Source: Brachybacterium sp. SGAir0954 (GTDB taxonomy: Bacteria; Actinomycetota; Actinomycetes; Actinomycetales; Dermabacteraceae). Taken from it: a stretch of DNA of 64,000 nucleotides. The notes below the pieces were generated by a model that had not been told where the DNA came from, searched no databases, and saw only the letters and a program-made list of their open reading frames with translations. The stretch covers positions 2,976,001 to 3,040,000 of the forward strand of contig NZ_CP027295.1 of assembly GCF_005490785.1 (NCBI RefSeq). Reading direction: 5' to 3'. Below are positions 42,858-52,688 of the stretch, one piece after another; position 1 is the first letter of the stretch, and every line of letters starts with the position of its first letter. A program made the position numbers and the translations under genes.

Positions 42858-45464
42858 TCAGCCCCTCGGCGCGGCGGGAGCGGGCGCGGCCCCGTCGCCG
42901 GGCTGCTCGCCCCGGTCCACGAGGATCGCCATCGGTGTGCGCTGTCGGCCCTGGCCCAGCGGGTTGTCCGCGAAGGTCGCCTCGAGGTCCGCCTTCGGTG
43001 TGGACACGTCGCTGCCCAGCACGTTGCGGCCGATGTCGTTGGCGTCCATGACGACCGTGCCGCGGAAGCTCTCGCGCAGGGCCGCGGGGATGTCCGCGGC
43101 GCGGATCGCCGCGGAGAGCCGCGCCGCGACCACGTCGGGGTCCTTCGGCGGGAGCTTCGCGGAGACGTTCGAGGGGAAGGCCGAGTACGGCGTGGGGCCG
43201 TCGATGGCCCGCACGTTGTCACCGACGACCTCGTAGAACACGCCGCGGCGGCGCAGCAGCTTGCCGGCGGCGCCCGCCGCGGAGGCCATGAGCACCCGCG
43301 GGAGACCGACCTCGCGGATCGCGAGCTCCATCGTGGTCGGGTCCCCGAGGCCGATGCCGGCCGGGGTGCGCGTCACGAAGCGGCTGAGCACCTTCGCCGA
43401 GGGGCGCGGGTGGATCTCCCAGGTGTACCAGGAGCGGCCCTGGGTGATGGCGACGATCTTCTCGCTGATCACGTAGTACCAGGGGGCGCCCTCGGGGACC
43501 GTGCCGGCGGGCACCGACGCGGCGAAGCGCTCCACCCGCTCGCGCACGATCGCGTCGAGGTCGTCGCCGCGGCCCACGAGCTCCGTCTGCAGGGGCAGTC
43601 GGCGCCAGGTGTGCCCGTCGGTCTCGGAGACGAGGTCGAGGCGCTTGCCGGGGTTCGGCTCGTGATCGGCCTTGGCGGCCTCGATCGCGTCGGGGTCGAG
43701 ATCCTCCCCCGCAGTCTCGGGGGCGGCCTGCTCCTCGGTCCCCGCTGCGGTGCGCGGGTCGATGACGGCGCGCAGCCACAGCTCGAGGGAGAGGAGTCGC
43801 CAGATCTGCTCGCTGCGGTGGTGCTCGGGGTGGGCGGCGACGTCCTCGAAGAAGGCGAGCACGCTGCGCGCGTCCACGTAGGGCCGTGCGGCGAAGGACT
43901 CGGAGGCGAGGATCGCGCGCACGTCGTCGGCGTGACGGACGATCCAGGCGTGCTCGTCCAGGACGGCGGCCTCGGGGCGGGCGGGGAGATCGGCGCCGGG
44001 GGCGAGCCCCGAGAGCACCGAGCGCAGCAGGGAGCCGTCGCGCGCGGCGCGCAGCAGGGACGCGTCGTCGAGGGAGGCGAGCAGCCGCAGCAGCCCGGCG
44101 TCCACGAGCGGGGAGGCGCTGCGCAGACCCTCGTGGTGCGCGGCCGCGCGCGAGGCGCGCAGGGCCACCGGGAGGTCACCGTGCAGCACCTCCTCGACGA
44201 GGGCCGCGCGGAGGCTCGCGGGAGCGGCGCGCCGCTCGCTGCGGTGGGAGGCGACGAAGGCGTTCGCGAGCAGGGCCTCGGTGGGCACCTCGGCCCGCGG
44301 GGCGAGGGCGCCCCGGGCGGCGCCGAGGAGCGCGCCGCGGGAGGCGAGGGCGCCCTGGGCGAGGTCACCGATCCGGCGGCCGGCGCGGAGCCGGCGCAGG
44401 CCGGACACCTGGTGGGCGGCGCTCGAGGGGAGCAGCTGCTCCGCGCCGACGCCGTCCACGAGCGCGCCGGCGCCGGCCTCGCGGGCGGAGCGGGCGAGGG
44501 TGAGGGCGGTGTGCGCGCGGGCGGAGGGCACCGGCTCGCCGAGGGCGGTCGAGAGCTCGTCGAGGTCCGCGAGCAGGTCGCCCTGGGAGTCCCGGGCGGT
44601 GATCAGCTCCATGTCACGGCCGCGGGCGGCGTGCAGCGCGGTGACGGCGGAGGGCACGGAGCCGCTCGGGCGCGTCGCGGCGACCGCGCGGACGCCCTCG
44701 GGGGCGGCGGCCGCGACGGCGAGCGAGCCGAGGTCCCCGGTCAGGGCGATCGCGTCCCCGGCGGTCGTGGCGCGGCGCACGGAGGCGGCGAGCAGGCTCG
44801 TCACCTCGGCGACGGCCGCGTCGTCGAGAGGTCGGCCCGGGGCGGCGGCGATCCCCTGGAGCTCCTCGGCGAGCGGGGCGGCATCGGAGAGCGAGAGCCC
44901 GTCCGGCCCGTGACGCAGCACCTGGCCCGGCAGCAGTCGGTGGATCCCCTCGACGAAGGTGCGCTCGTCGGTGTCCGCGACGCCGTCGAGGAGGAAGCGG
45001 TGGATCGTGCGCTCGTCGGGTCGCGCGGGCACGGGCCCGGCGTCCAGCAGCGCGTCGATCCGGGAGGCGAACAGCAGGTGCTCCTGCGCGGCGTCCGTCC
45101 ACCAGTACAGCGGTGCGCGTCCGAGCCCGTCGCGCGCGAGCAGGAGCGTGCCGGTGGCCTCGTCGTGGAGCGCGAGGGCGTAGGGCTGCTCGATCGCGGC
45201 GAGGTCGAGGCCGGCGAGGTCGTCGCCCAGCGAGTCCAGCAGCGCGGCGGCGGCGGCGTCCGTGAGGCCGTCGGCCAGCAGCACGCGGCCGATCGCCTCG
45301 CTCCGCGCGCCGCCGATGCCGGGCCCCACGAGGGTCAGCGCGCCGCCGGGCACGGAGCGGCCGACGGCCTCTCCCCCGGCAGGTGCCGCGAGCGCCGCGC
45401 CGAGGCGTGCGGCGATCGCGTCGTGGTCGGCGCCGGATCCGTGGCTGCCGGAGATTCCGCTCAT
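42858..45464 (-). CDS. Fusion: degenerate asparagine-synthetase-like region plus CofE-like gamma-glutamyl ligase domain
   Basis: 868 residues. Residues 1-200 resemble a class II glutamine amidotransferase (MSGISG start, ARDGLGRAPLYW at 110-121, FASRIDALL), but the catalytic Cys2 is Ser. Residues 200-590 resemble the AsnB synthetase domain, yet the ATP PP-loop SGGxDS reads LTGDLGS (241-247), so neither active site looks functional. Residues 622-852 match the CofE-like family: ISEKIVAITQGR (665-676), GIGLGDPTT, AIDGPTPY (753-760), VVMDANDIGRNVLG (804-817). CofE adds gamma-linked glutamate to F420-0; this bacterial branch has unproven substrates. AAGGA precedes the ATG by seven bases. HAD phosphatase lies upstream, dapA downstream. 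Function unknown; amino acid ligation to a cell wall precursor or cofactor is a guess. Confidence 0.72.
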   Translation of the reverse strand: MSGISGSHGSGADHDAIAARLGAALAAPAGGEAVGRSVPGGALTLVGPGIGGARSEAIGRVLLADGLTDAAAAALLDSLGDDLAGLDLAAIEQPYALALHDEATGTLLLARDGLGRAPLYWWTDAAQEHLLFASRIDALLDAGPVPARPDERTIHRFLLDGVADTDERTFVEGIHRLLPGQVLRHGPDGLSLSDAAPLAEELQGIAAAPGRPLDDAAVAEVTSLLAASVRRATTAGDAIALTGDLGSLAVAAAAPEGVRAVAATRPSGSVPSAVTALHAARGRDMELITARDSQGDLLADLDELSTALGEPVPSARAHTALTLARSAREAGAGALVDGVGAEQLLPSSAAHQVSGLRRLRAGRRIGDLAQGALASRGALLGAARGALAPRAEVPTEALLANAFVASHRSERRAAPASLRAALVEEVLHGDLPVALRASRAAAHHEGLRSASPLVDAGLLRLLASLDDASLLRAARDGSLLRSVLSGLAPGADLPARPEAAVLDEHAWIVRHADDVRAILASESFAARPYVDARSVLAFFEDVAAHPEHHRSEQIWRLLSLELWLRAVIDPRTAAGTEEQAAPETAGEDLDPDAIEAAKADHEPNPGKRLDLVSETDGHTWRRLPLQTELVGRGDDLDAIVRERVERFAASVPAGTVPEGAPWYYVISEKIVAITQGRSWYTWEIHPRPSAKVLSRFVTRTPAGIGLGDPTTMELAIREVGLPRVLMASAAGAAGKLLRRRGVFYEVVGDNVRAIDGPTPYSAFPSNVSAKLPPKDPDVVAARLSAAIRAADIPAALRESFRGTVVMDANDIGRNVLGSDVSTPKADLEATFADNPLGQGRQRTPMAILVDRGEQPGDGAAPAPAAPRG

Positions 45465-45542
45465 GGACGAGTCCTTCCGTGGGGGACGACCGGAGCGCGG
45501 AGGCACCGCGATCGGCCGCTCGAGCTTATCAACGACGGACCC

Positions 45543-46286
45543 TCAGGCCCCGCGCCGCCCGAGGCGCAGCGTGCCCTCGACGACGGTCACCTCGAGGTCG
45601 TCGAGGGAGGTCACGAGGGCATCGGCGAGCGGGGAGAGGGAATCCGCCGGGGTCGTGGTGGTCAGCGCCACCGTCCGCGCACCCGCCGCGCGGCCCGCGG
45701 TGAGGCCACCGGCCGAGTCCTCCACGACGATCGTCCGCTCCCCCGGGACGCCGAGCCGGCGGGCGCCGAGCAGGAACGGCTCCGGATCCGGCTTGCCCCG
45801 GGTGACCTGGTCGGCCGTGACGAGGTGGGCGGGGACGGGCAGGCCGGTGCGCGCCCAGCGCGCCTCGAAGAGCGGGCGCGTGCAGGAGGTGACGATCGTC
45901 CAGGTGGGCCGGCCGAGCTGCTCCGCGGCGGCCTCGAGCTCCTCGAGCACGCGGCGGGTGCCGGGGAGCGTGACGATCCCGGCGACGTCGGCGATCTCGA
46001 GCTCCTCGATGCGGCGGTGCGCGGCGTCGATCTGCTCGGCGTCCAGCTCCGGGAGCAGCTCGGCGAGGATCTGCCGTGCGGGCCGCCCGTGCATCGTGTG
46101 GTCGAAGGGGCGCGGGGCGTCGAGCTCTGCCAGCAGGGTCCCCCAGGCGCGCTCCACGGAGGGGCCCGAGTCGATGAGGGTGCCGTCCATGTCGAGCAGG
46201 AGGGCATCCGCGACCAGCGGCAGCGTGTCCTCCCGGGAGGACGGTTCCGAGGCGGCGGGGCCCGGGGCGGAGGAGGGGGTGGTCAT
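45543..46286 (-). CDS. HAD superfamily phosphatase (beta-phosphoglucomutase/sugar-phosphatase type)
   Basis: 247 residues. HAD motif I LLLDMDGTLIDS (nucleophile Asp near residue 32), motif II TSCTRP, motif III Lys in RGKPDPEPFLLGA and motif IV VVEDSAGG are all present, with a helical C1 cap between I and II. The pattern fits small-molecule phosphatases such as sugar-phosphate or glycerol-3-phosphate phosphatases; substrate unknown. It lies 78 bases upstream of the AsnB/CofE-like fusion on the same strand. Confidence 0.82.
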   Translation of the reverse strand: MTTPSSAPGPAASEPSSREDTLPLVADALLLDMDGTLIDSGPSVERAWGTLLAELDAPRPFDHTMHGRPARQILAELLPELDAEQIDAAHRRIEELEIADVAGIVTLPGTRRVLEELEAAAEQLGRPTWTIVTSCTRPLFEARWARTGLPVPAHLVTADQVTRGKPDPEPFLLGARRLGVPGERTIVVEDSAGGLTAGRAAGARTVALTTTTPADSLSPLADALVTSLDDLEVTVVEGTLRLGRRGA

Positions 46287-46352
46287 GCCTCCACGGTCTC
46301 ACGGTGCGACGCCCGGCCGCGGACGCCGCGCCCGTATCGGTGCAGGTGGTCG

Positions 46353-46358
46353 TACAGT
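46353..46358 (+). promoter_or_regulatory. -10 element of azlCD
   Basis: TACAGT ends ten bases before the azlC ATG at 46369, implying a leader of only a few bases. Confidence 0.4.
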
Positions 46359-46368
46359 GGGATGCATC

Positions 46369-47163
46369 ATGCGCCCCGATCCGTCCCCGCTCGAGCCCGT
46401 GTCCGGCGACGCCGCGCGCGGCCTCGGTGCGGAGGGCGGTCCGGAGGTGGCCGACGAGGCCGCGGAGGTCGCGAGGGCGCGCCGCACCGGGCTCTCGATC
46501 GGCGTGGCCACCGGCCTCTACGGACTCTCCTTCGGCGCGCTCGCGACCGCCTCCGGACTGGACCTGTGGCAGGCGATGGTGCTCTCGGCGGTCATGTTCA
46601 CCGGCGGCAGCCAGTTCGCCTTCGTGGGCGTCGTGGGCGGCGGCGGCTCGGCGATCGGGGCCGCGCTCGCCGCGCTCCTGCTCGGCGTGCGCAACACGCT
46701 CTACGGCCTGGTCCTCACCCGGGACCTCCCCCGCGGCGGTCTCCGGGGCCTCGCCCGGGCGCAGCTGACGATCGACGAGTCCGCGGCGGCCGCGGCGACC
46801 GGGCGCACCCCCGCGGGCATCCGCGCGGGCTTCTGGGCCGCGGGCATCGCGGTCTACGTGTTCTGGAACCTGTTCACGCTCGTGGGGGCCATCGCCGGGC
46901 AGCACATCGCCGATCCGGGGGCCTGGGGGCTGGACGCGGCGGCGGCCGCGGCCTTCCTCGCGCTGCTGTGGCCGCGCCTCCGGCGGCGCGAGGCCGTGGC
47001 GATCGCCGTCGCCGCCGCCTTCGTCGCCCTGCTCACCACGCCGGTGCTGCCCGCCGGCCTGCCCGTGCTCGCCGCGGCCCTCGTCGCGGTCGCCGCCGGG
47101 ATGCGGGTGCGGACACGGTCCAGGGGCGCCGAGCAGCAGCACCTCGAGGAGGGGACCCGATGA
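46369..47163 (+). CDS. azlC: AzlC family branched-chain amino acid exporter, large subunit
   Basis: 264 residues. After a 40-residue acidic cytoplasmic segment come about seven hydrophobic helices with family blocks GLSIGVATGLYGLSFGALA, FTGGSQFAFVGVVG and the helix-breaking DESAAAA segment. AzlC works with AzlD to export branched-chain amino acids and analogues. The stop overlaps the azlD start (ATGA). The ATG is placed just downstream of the only -10-like hexamer in the divergent gap. Confidence 0.9.
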   Translation: MRPDPSPLEPVSGDAARGLGAEGGPEVADEAAEVARARRTGLSIGVATGLYGLSFGALATASGLDLWQAMVLSAVMFTGGSQFAFVGVVGGGGSAIGAALAALLLGVRNTLYGLVLTRDLPRGGLRGLARAQLTIDESAAAAATGRTPAGIRAGFWAAGIAVYVFWNLFTLVGAIAGQHIADPGAWGLDAAAAAAFLALLWPRLRRREAVAIAVAAAFVALLTTPVLPAGLPVLAAALVAVAAGMRVRTRSRGAEQQHLEEGTR

Positions 47164-47474
47164 GCATGCTCTGGATCGGCGTGATCGCCGCCTCGATCGG
47201 CGCCTTCGTGCAGAAGTGGATCGGCTACCAGGTGCCGCCCGAGCTCCTCGAGCGGCCGCGGATCGCCCGGATCACGACCCTGCTGCCGATCGCGCTGCTC
47301 GGAGCGCTCGTCGCCGTGCAGGTCGCGACCTCCGGCACCGCGATCGTGCTCGACGCGCGTCTCGCCGGTCTCGCCGCGGCAGTGGTGCTGCTGATCCTGC
47401 GCGCCCCGTTCCTCGCGGTGGTGATCGGCGCCGCGGCCGTCACCGCCCTGCTGCGGGCCGCGGGGATCGGCTGA
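47160..47474 (+). CDS. azlD: AzlD family branched-chain amino acid exporter, small subunit
   Basis: 104 residues with four hydrophobic segments (MLWIGVIAASIGAFVQKWIG, TTLLPIALLGALVAVQV and two more). Size, topology and direct overlap with azlC identify it as AzlD. The very large open frame containing it upstream is a G/C-rich artefact. The pair lacks a neighbouring Lrp regulator in this window. Confidence 0.88.
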   Translation: MSMLWIGVIAASIGAFVQKWIGYQVPPELLERPRIARITTLLPIALLGALVAVQVATSGTAIVLDARLAGLAAAVVLLILRAPFLAVVIGAAAVTALLRAAGIG

Positions 47475-47499
47475 GCCCGCCGCGCCGGGGGCTGCGGGG

Positions 47500-47925
47500 C
47501 TAGGACCGGGCGCCCGCCCTCTCCTCGCGCGCCAGCCGGATCGCGCGGCGGGTCGCGGCGCGGGCCTGCTTGCGGTCGCGGAGGGCGTCGTAGGCGAGGG
47601 CCAGGCGGAACCAGCCCCGCCAGTCCTCCTCCGCGCCGGGGGCGGACTCGAGGTGGGCGCGCGCGGCCTCGAACTCCTCGCGCGGCTCCTCGTGCTCGAC
47701 GGCGGTGCCGGCGTAGCGCCGCGCGAGGCCCCCGGCCTCGAGGCCGAACAGCACCTCCCGCCAGGTCACCCACACCGTGAGGACGAGCAGCACGAGCACC
47801 GCGAGGGCGAGACCGATCCCGATCCCGCCACCCGCCCTCCAGAACCCCCAGGCGATCCAGCCGAGGCCCCAGGCGTACGCGGCGGTGATGAGGACCAGCG
47901 CCGCCACCATCAGCTTCTGACGCAT
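47500..47925 (-). CDS. Small membrane protein with a TPR-like C-terminus
   Basis: 141 residues. Two hydrophobic helices (about 7-29 and 36-57) precede a soluble segment with EDWRGWFRLALAYDALRDRKQARAATRRAIRLA (in part), which has the spacing of one to two tetratricopeptide repeats. Proteins like this flank dapB in related genomes, but function is unknown. It is 20 bases downstream of dapB on the same strand, so co-transcription is likely. Confidence 0.65.
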   Translation of the reverse strand: MRQKLMVAALVLITAAYAWGLGWIAWGFWRAGGGIGIGLALAVLVLLVLTVWVTWREVLFGLEAGGLARRYAGTAVEHEEPREEFEAARAHLESAPGAEEDWRGWFRLALAYDALRDRKQARAATRRAIRLAREERAGARS

Positions 47926-47945
47926 CGCTGCGCTCCCCCTCGCCC

Positions 47946-48716
47946 TCAGCCCAGGTCCAGGTAGCCGTCCAGGCCCACCGTGAGACCGGGCCGCGATCCG
48001 ACCTCGCGGACGCCCAGCAGCACCCCGGACATGAAGCTGACCCGGTCGAAGGAGTCGTGGCGCAGCACCAGCTGCTCCCCCACCCCGCCGAACTGGACGA
48101 CCTCGTGCGCGACGAGCCCGCGCTGGCGCACCGCGTGCACGTGGACGCCGTCGACGACCGCTCCGCGCGCACCCTGCGGATCCTTCTCAGTCGCGTCCGG
48201 AACGGGGCCGAGTCCCGCGGCGGCGCGGCCGCGGGCGATCGCCGCGGCCGTGTGCACCGCGGTGCCCGACGGCGCGTCGAGCTTGTCCGGGTGGTGCATC
48301 TCGATGATCTCCGCGCTCTCGTAGTAGCGGGCGGCGATCTCGGCGAAGCGCGCGGTGAGGACCGCGCCGATCGCGAAGTTCGGGGCGATGAGCACGCCCA
48401 CCCCGGGCGCCTCCTCGAGGCGGCGGCGCAGGGCACCGCGGGACTCGTCGTCCCAGCCGGTCGTGCCGACCACCGCATGGATCCCGTGCTCGACGAGGAA
48501 GTCGACGTTCTGCGCGGTCACGGCGGGGACCGTGAGGTCCACGGCGACCTGCGCCCCGGCGTCGACGACGGCGGAGAGGTCGTCCTCGCGGCCGATCCGG
48601 GCGACGAGCTCGAGGTCCTCGGCGCCGTCGACGGCGCGGCAGGCCTCCGAGCCCATGCGGCCGGAGGCGCCGAGGACGGCGACGCGGAGGGGACGGGAGG
48701 CGGGGGTGCCGGGCAT
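47946..48716 (-). CDS. dapB: 4-hydroxy-tetrahydrodipicolinate reductase DapB
   Basis: 256 residues, cytoplasmic. The nucleotide-binding loop is VLGASGRMGSEA; the catalytic block EMHHPDKLDAPSGTA contains the acid His and the Lys; GLVAHEVVQFGGVGEQL closes the tetramerisation domain. It reduces HTPA on the way to DAP and lysine, directly after DapA. ATG 48716 has AAGGAG five bases upstream. The frame upstream belongs to the M16 peptidase in another phase. Confidence 0.95.
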   Translation of the reverse strand: MPGTPASRPLRVAVLGASGRMGSEACRAVDGAEDLELVARIGREDDLSAVVDAGAQVAVDLTVPAVTAQNVDFLVEHGIHAVVGTTGWDDESRGALRRRLEEAPGVGVLIAPNFAIGAVLTARFAEIAARYYESAEIIEMHHPDKLDAPSGTAVHTAAAIARGRAAAGLGPVPDATEKDPQGARGAVVDGVHVHAVRQRGLVAHEVVQFGGVGEQLVLRHDSFDRVSFMSGVLLGVREVGSRPGLTVGLDGYLDLG

Positions 48717-48769
48717 GAGAGCTCCTTCGTGCGGAAGCGGGGCGGTCGACAGGGGGCGGGTGGTGGGGA

Positions 48770-50107
48770 TCAGGCGGCGGGGCCGACGTCGACCCGCGTG
48801 GAGAACGAGGCGGAGAGGCGCGCGGCGAGCTCCTGGACCTCCGCTGCGGTGACCCGGCCGATCCGGGCGAGCGTCTCGTCGACGCCCGAGTAGCGGCCGT
48901 GCACGAGCTCGATCGTGCCGAGCCGGCCCATGCGGCTGCTCGTGTCCTCGAGGCCGAGCGCGAAGGACCCGGTGATCTGCCCGAGCGCGCGGCGCATCTC
49001 GTCCTCGTCCACGCCCCGCTCCCCCATCGTGGCGAGCTCGGCCGCGAGCAGCTCGACGACCTGCGCGGTGCGCGCGGGGCGGCAGGCGGCGTACAGGCCG
49101 AACAGGCCCGCGTCGCGGTACCCGGCGCTGAAGGAGTAGACGGAGTAGGCGAGCCCCCGCTGCTCCCGGATGTTCTGGAAGAGCCGCGAGGACATGCCGC
49201 CTCCGAGGACGGACATGAGCACGGACAGCGCATGACGGTCCTCGTCGACCGCGCTGATCCCGGTGCCGCCGAGGTAGATGTGGTTCTGCTCGGCGGGACG
49301 GTCCAGGCGGTGCGGGGCGAGCGCGGCGACCTCCCCCGCGCCGAGGGCGGGGCCGCCCGCAAGGGCCGCGTCCTGGCGCGGGCGACGGCGGGGCAGCGCG
49401 CCCTCCGCGAGGTCCCAGCCGCCGCGGCGCAGGCCCTGGGTGATCCACGCGGCCAGCTCGTGGTGGTCGAGGTCGCCGACGGCGGTGACCACGAGGTTCT
49501 CGGGGCGGTAGTGCTCGCGGAAGTGGGTGCGCACCTGCTCGATGCCGAGCGCGGTGACGGTCTCCGCGGTGCCGCCGACGGGGCGCCCGATCGGGGTGTC
49601 GGGGCCGAGGACGTCGGCGAGGAAGGTCTCGTAGCCGACGTCCTGCGGGTCGTCCTCCGCCATCGCGAGCTCCTCGAGGATCACCTCGCGCTCGGTCGCG
49701 AGCGCCTCCTCCTCGAGCAGGCTCGAGGTGATCATGTCGGTGAGGACGTCGACGGCCATGGGGAGGTCCGCGGAGCGCACGCGCCCGTAGTAGAGGGTGT
49801 GCTCCTTCGCGGTGACGGCGTTGGAGTCGCCGCCCACCTCGTCGAAGGCGGCGGCGATGTCGAGGGCGCTGCGACGGGAGGTGCCCTTGAACAGCAGGTG
49901 CTCGAGGACGTGCGTGGAGCCGGCGTGCTCGGGTCGCTCGTCGCGGGACCCGACGGGCAGCCAGAGGCCCACGGTCGCGCTGCGCACGGAGCGGTCGGTC
50001 TGGGTCAGCAGCCGCACACCGCCGGGGAGGACGCTGCGGCGCACCCCGGCGGCGGGGTCGAGCAGGACGTCGGACGCGGGGTCGTCGAAGGCGAGGTCGA
50101 GAGGCAT
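48770..50107 (-). CDS. M16 family zinc metallopeptidase
   Basis: 445 residues. The inverted zinc motif HVLEH is at 66-70 (H-x-x-E-H), with the distal Glu in EREVILEEL and the C-terminal half showing SRLFQNIREQRGLAYSVYS, the inactive-half signature. Such processing-peptidase-like proteins (often called PepR) follow pnp in actinobacteria. Substrate unknown; peptide turnover is likely. Encoded downstream of pnp and a strong terminator, and upstream of dapB. Confidence 0.9.
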   Translation of the reverse strand: MPLDLAFDDPASDVLLDPAAGVRRSVLPGGVRLLTQTDRSVRSATVGLWLPVGSRDERPEHAGSTHVLEHLLFKGTSRRSALDIAAAFDEVGGDSNAVTAKEHTLYYGRVRSADLPMAVDVLTDMITSSLLEEEALATEREVILEELAMAEDDPQDVGYETFLADVLGPDTPIGRPVGGTAETVTALGIEQVRTHFREHYRPENLVVTAVGDLDHHELAAWITQGLRRGGWDLAEGALPRRRPRQDAALAGGPALGAGEVAALAPHRLDRPAEQNHIYLGGTGISAVDEDRHALSVLMSVLGGGMSSRLFQNIREQRGLAYSVYSFSAGYRDAGLFGLYAACRPARTAQVVELLAAELATMGERGVDEDEMRRALGQITGSFALGLEDTSSRMGRLGTIELVHGRYSGVDETLARIGRVTAAEVQELAARLSASFSTRVDVGPAA

Positions 50108-50190
50108 CGATCGATTGTTCCACGCCCGCAGGGGGTCACGGCCGAGTCCTCGCTCACAGCGGACGCGCCGCGTGCCGGGCGCGGACGCTC

Positions 50191-50224
50191 CGAGGGCGGC
50201 ACCCCGTGCGGGGTGCCGCCCTCG
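50191..50224 (-). terminator. pnp terminator
   Basis: CGAGGGCGGCACCCCG pairs perfectly with its complement around TG (16-bp stem). It lies 54 bases after the pnp stop and about 80 bases before the peptidase start. Confidence 0.8.
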
Positions 50225-50277
50225 GCGGCGGGGGGGCGGTGGCCGGATCGCTCCGGGTCACCGCTCCCCCGAGGGGA

Positions 50278-52530
50278 TCACTCGGCGGGGGTCTCCGCCG
50301 GCGCCTCGGAGGACTCCGGGGCGTCGTCCTCGACCACGGCGAGGCTGATCTTGCCGCGCGCGTCGATCTCGCGGATCTCGACCTCGATCTTCTGGCCGAC
50401 CTTGACGACGTCCTCGACGCTGTCCACGCGCTTGCCGTCGTTCAGCTTGCGCAGCTGGGTGACATGCAGCAGCCCGTCCTTGCCCGGGGTGAGGGACACG
50501 AAGGCGCCGAAGTCCACCACGCGCACCACGGTGCCGAGGTAGCGCTCGCCGACCTCGGGGACCTGCGGGTTCGCGATGGCGTTGACCGCGGAGCGGGCCG
50601 CCTCGGCCGAGGGGCCGTCGGTCGCGCCGATGTAGACGGTGCCGTCGTCCTCGATCGTGATGTCCGCGCCCGTGTCGTCCTGGATCTGGTTGATCATCTG
50701 GCCCTTCGGGCCGATGACCGCGCCGATCTTGTCCACCGGGATGGTGACGGCGAGCACGCGCGGGGCGTGCGGCGACATCTCGTCCGGGGTGTCGATCGCC
50801 TCGGCGAGGACACCGAGGATGTGCAGGCGCGCCTCGCGGGCCTGGGACAGCGCGGCGGCGAGCACGGAGGCCGGGATGCCGTCGAGCTTGGTGTCCAGCT
50901 GGATCGCGGTGACGAACTCCGAGGTGCCGGCGACCTTGAAGTCCATGTCGCCGAAGGCGTCCTCCGCACCGAGGATGTCGGTGAGGGCGGCGTACTTGGT
51001 CTCGCCCGCTACCTGGTCGGAGACCAGGCCCATGGCGATGCCGGCGACGGGGGCCTTGAGCGGCACACCGGCGTTGAGCAGCGCGAGCGTCGAGGCGCAC
51101 ACGGAGCCCATCGAGGTGGAGCCGTTGGAGCCGAGCGCCTCGGACACCTGGCGGATCGCGTAGGGGAACTCCTCGCGGCCCGGGAGCACCGGCACCAGGG
51201 CGCGCTCGGCGAGCATGCCGTGGCCGATCTCGCGGCGCTTCGGGGAGCCGACGCGGCCGGTCTCGCCGGTGGAGTACGGCGGGAAGTTGTAGTGGTGGAT
51301 GTAGCGCTTGCGGTCGACCGGCCCGAGGGAGTCGATCTGCTGCTCCATCTTGAGCATGTTCAGCGTGGTGACGCCCAGGATCTGGGTCTCGCCGCGCTGG
51401 AACAGGGCGGAGCCGTGCACGCGCGGGAGCACCTCGACCTCGGCGGAGAGCTGGCGGATGTCCCGCAGCCCACGGCCGTCGATGCGCACACCGTCGGTGA
51501 GGATCTTCTGGCGCACGAGCTTCTTGGTCAGGGCGCGGTAGGCACCGGAGACCTCCTTCTCGCGGCCGGCGAGCGGCTTGCCCTCGCCGGCGAGCTCCTC
51601 GAGGGCCGCGGCGAGCAGCTCCTCGGTCTTCTCCTCCCGCTCGGTCTTCGCGGCGATCTGCATGACCGCGGCGAGACGCTCGGAGACGGCGCCCTCGACG
51701 ATGCCGTAGGCGTCCTCCTGGTAGTCCAGGAAGAGGGGGAACTCGCGGACCGGCTTGGCGGCGGTGCGGGCGAGCTCGATCTGCGCCTCGCAGAGGCTAC
51801 GGATAAAGACCTTGGAGGCCTCGAGGCCCTCGGCCACGACCTCCTCCGTGGGGGCGATCGCGCCCTGCTCCTTGATGAGGCTCCAGGAGTTGTCGGTGGC
51901 CTCGGCCTCGACCATCATGATCGCGACGTCGTCGCCGACGATGCGACCGGCGACGACCATCGAGAAGACGGCCTCGTCGAGCTGGGCGAAGGTCGGGAAC
52001 GCGACCCACTGGCCGCCCTGGGCGGTCGGCATGAGCGCGATGCGCACGGCGCCGATCGGGCCGGAGAAGGGCAGGCCGGAGATCTGGGTGGAGGCGGAGG
52101 CGCCGTTGATGCCCACCACGTCGTACGAGTCGTCGGGGGCGCAGGCCATGACCGTGAGGACGACCTGGACCTCATTGCGCAGGCCCTTGACGAAGGCGGG
52201 GCGCAGCGGGCGGTCCGTGAGGCGCGCGGCGAGGATCGCGTCGGTGCCGGGGCGGCCCTCACGACGGAAGAAGGAGCCGGGGATGCGGCCCGCGGCGTAC
52301 ATCCGCTCCTCGACGTCGACGGTGAGGGGGAAGAAGTCGAACTGGTCCTTGGGCTTGTTCGACACGGCGGTGGCCGAGAAGACCATCGTGTCGTCGTCGA
52401 GGTAGACGGCGACGGCGCCGGCGGCCTGCTGGGCGAGGCGGCCGGTCTCGAAGCGGACCTCGCGACGGCCGAACGAGCCGTTGTCGATGACCGCGGTGGT
52501 CGCGGTGATGTCAGGGCCTTCCATGGCCAT
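50278..52530 (-). CDS. pnp: Polynucleotide phosphorylase
   Basis: 750 residues. Two RNase PH domains (the second with [26 protein letters not shown] and the catalytic Asp in MDFKVAGT), then a KH domain ([19 protein letters not shown]) and an S1 domain ([21 protein letters not shown], in part), ending in an acidic tail. PNPase degrades RNA 3'-5' with phosphate and, in actinobacteria, may also synthesise tails. The ATG at 52530 is seven bases after AAGGAG; a second ATG two codons later is possible. Classic rpsO-pnp order. Confidence 0.96.
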   Translation of the reverse strand: MAMEGPDITATTAVIDNGSFGRREVRFETGRLAQQAAGAVAVYLDDDTMVFSATAVSNKPKDQFDFFPLTVDVEERMYAAGRIPGSFFRREGRPGTDAILAARLTDRPLRPAFVKGLRNEVQVVLTVMACAPDDSYDVVGINGASASTQISGLPFSGPIGAVRIALMPTAQGGQWVAFPTFAQLDEAVFSMVVAGRIVGDDVAIMMVEAEATDNSWSLIKEQGAIAPTEEVVAEGLEASKVFIRSLCEAQIELARTAAKPVREFPLFLDYQEDAYGIVEGAVSERLAAVMQIAAKTEREEKTEELLAAALEELAGEGKPLAGREKEVSGAYRALTKKLVRQKILTDGVRIDGRGLRDIRQLSAEVEVLPRVHGSALFQRGETQILGVTTLNMLKMEQQIDSLGPVDRKRYIHHYNFPPYSTGETGRVGSPKRREIGHGMLAERALVPVLPGREEFPYAIRQVSEALGSNGSTSMGSVCASTLALLNAGVPLKAPVAGIAMGLVSDQVAGETKYAALTDILGAEDAFGDMDFKVAGTSEFVTAIQLDTKLDGIPASVLAAALSQAREARLHILGVLAEAIDTPDEMSPHAPRVLAVTIPVDKIGAVIGPKGQMINQIQDDTGADITIEDDGTVYIGATDGPSAEAARSAVNAIANPQVPEVGERYLGTVVRVVDFGAFVSLTPGKDGLLHVTQLRKLNDGKRVDSVEDVVKVGQKIEVEIREIDARGKISLAVVEDDAPESSEAPAETPAE

Positions 52531-52688
52531 GAGGTATCTCCTTGTGTTCGGTGGTGCCCCTGCCGGTGCGGCCATCGTCAGTCACGCGCGGGATCGGATC
52601 GCGGGGATCCGCTCCGCAGGTCACTGCCGAGGACCGAACCTGGTCGGGGGCGGGGTTCCGGTGCCCGCCGAAGTGCGGGCACATCGAA

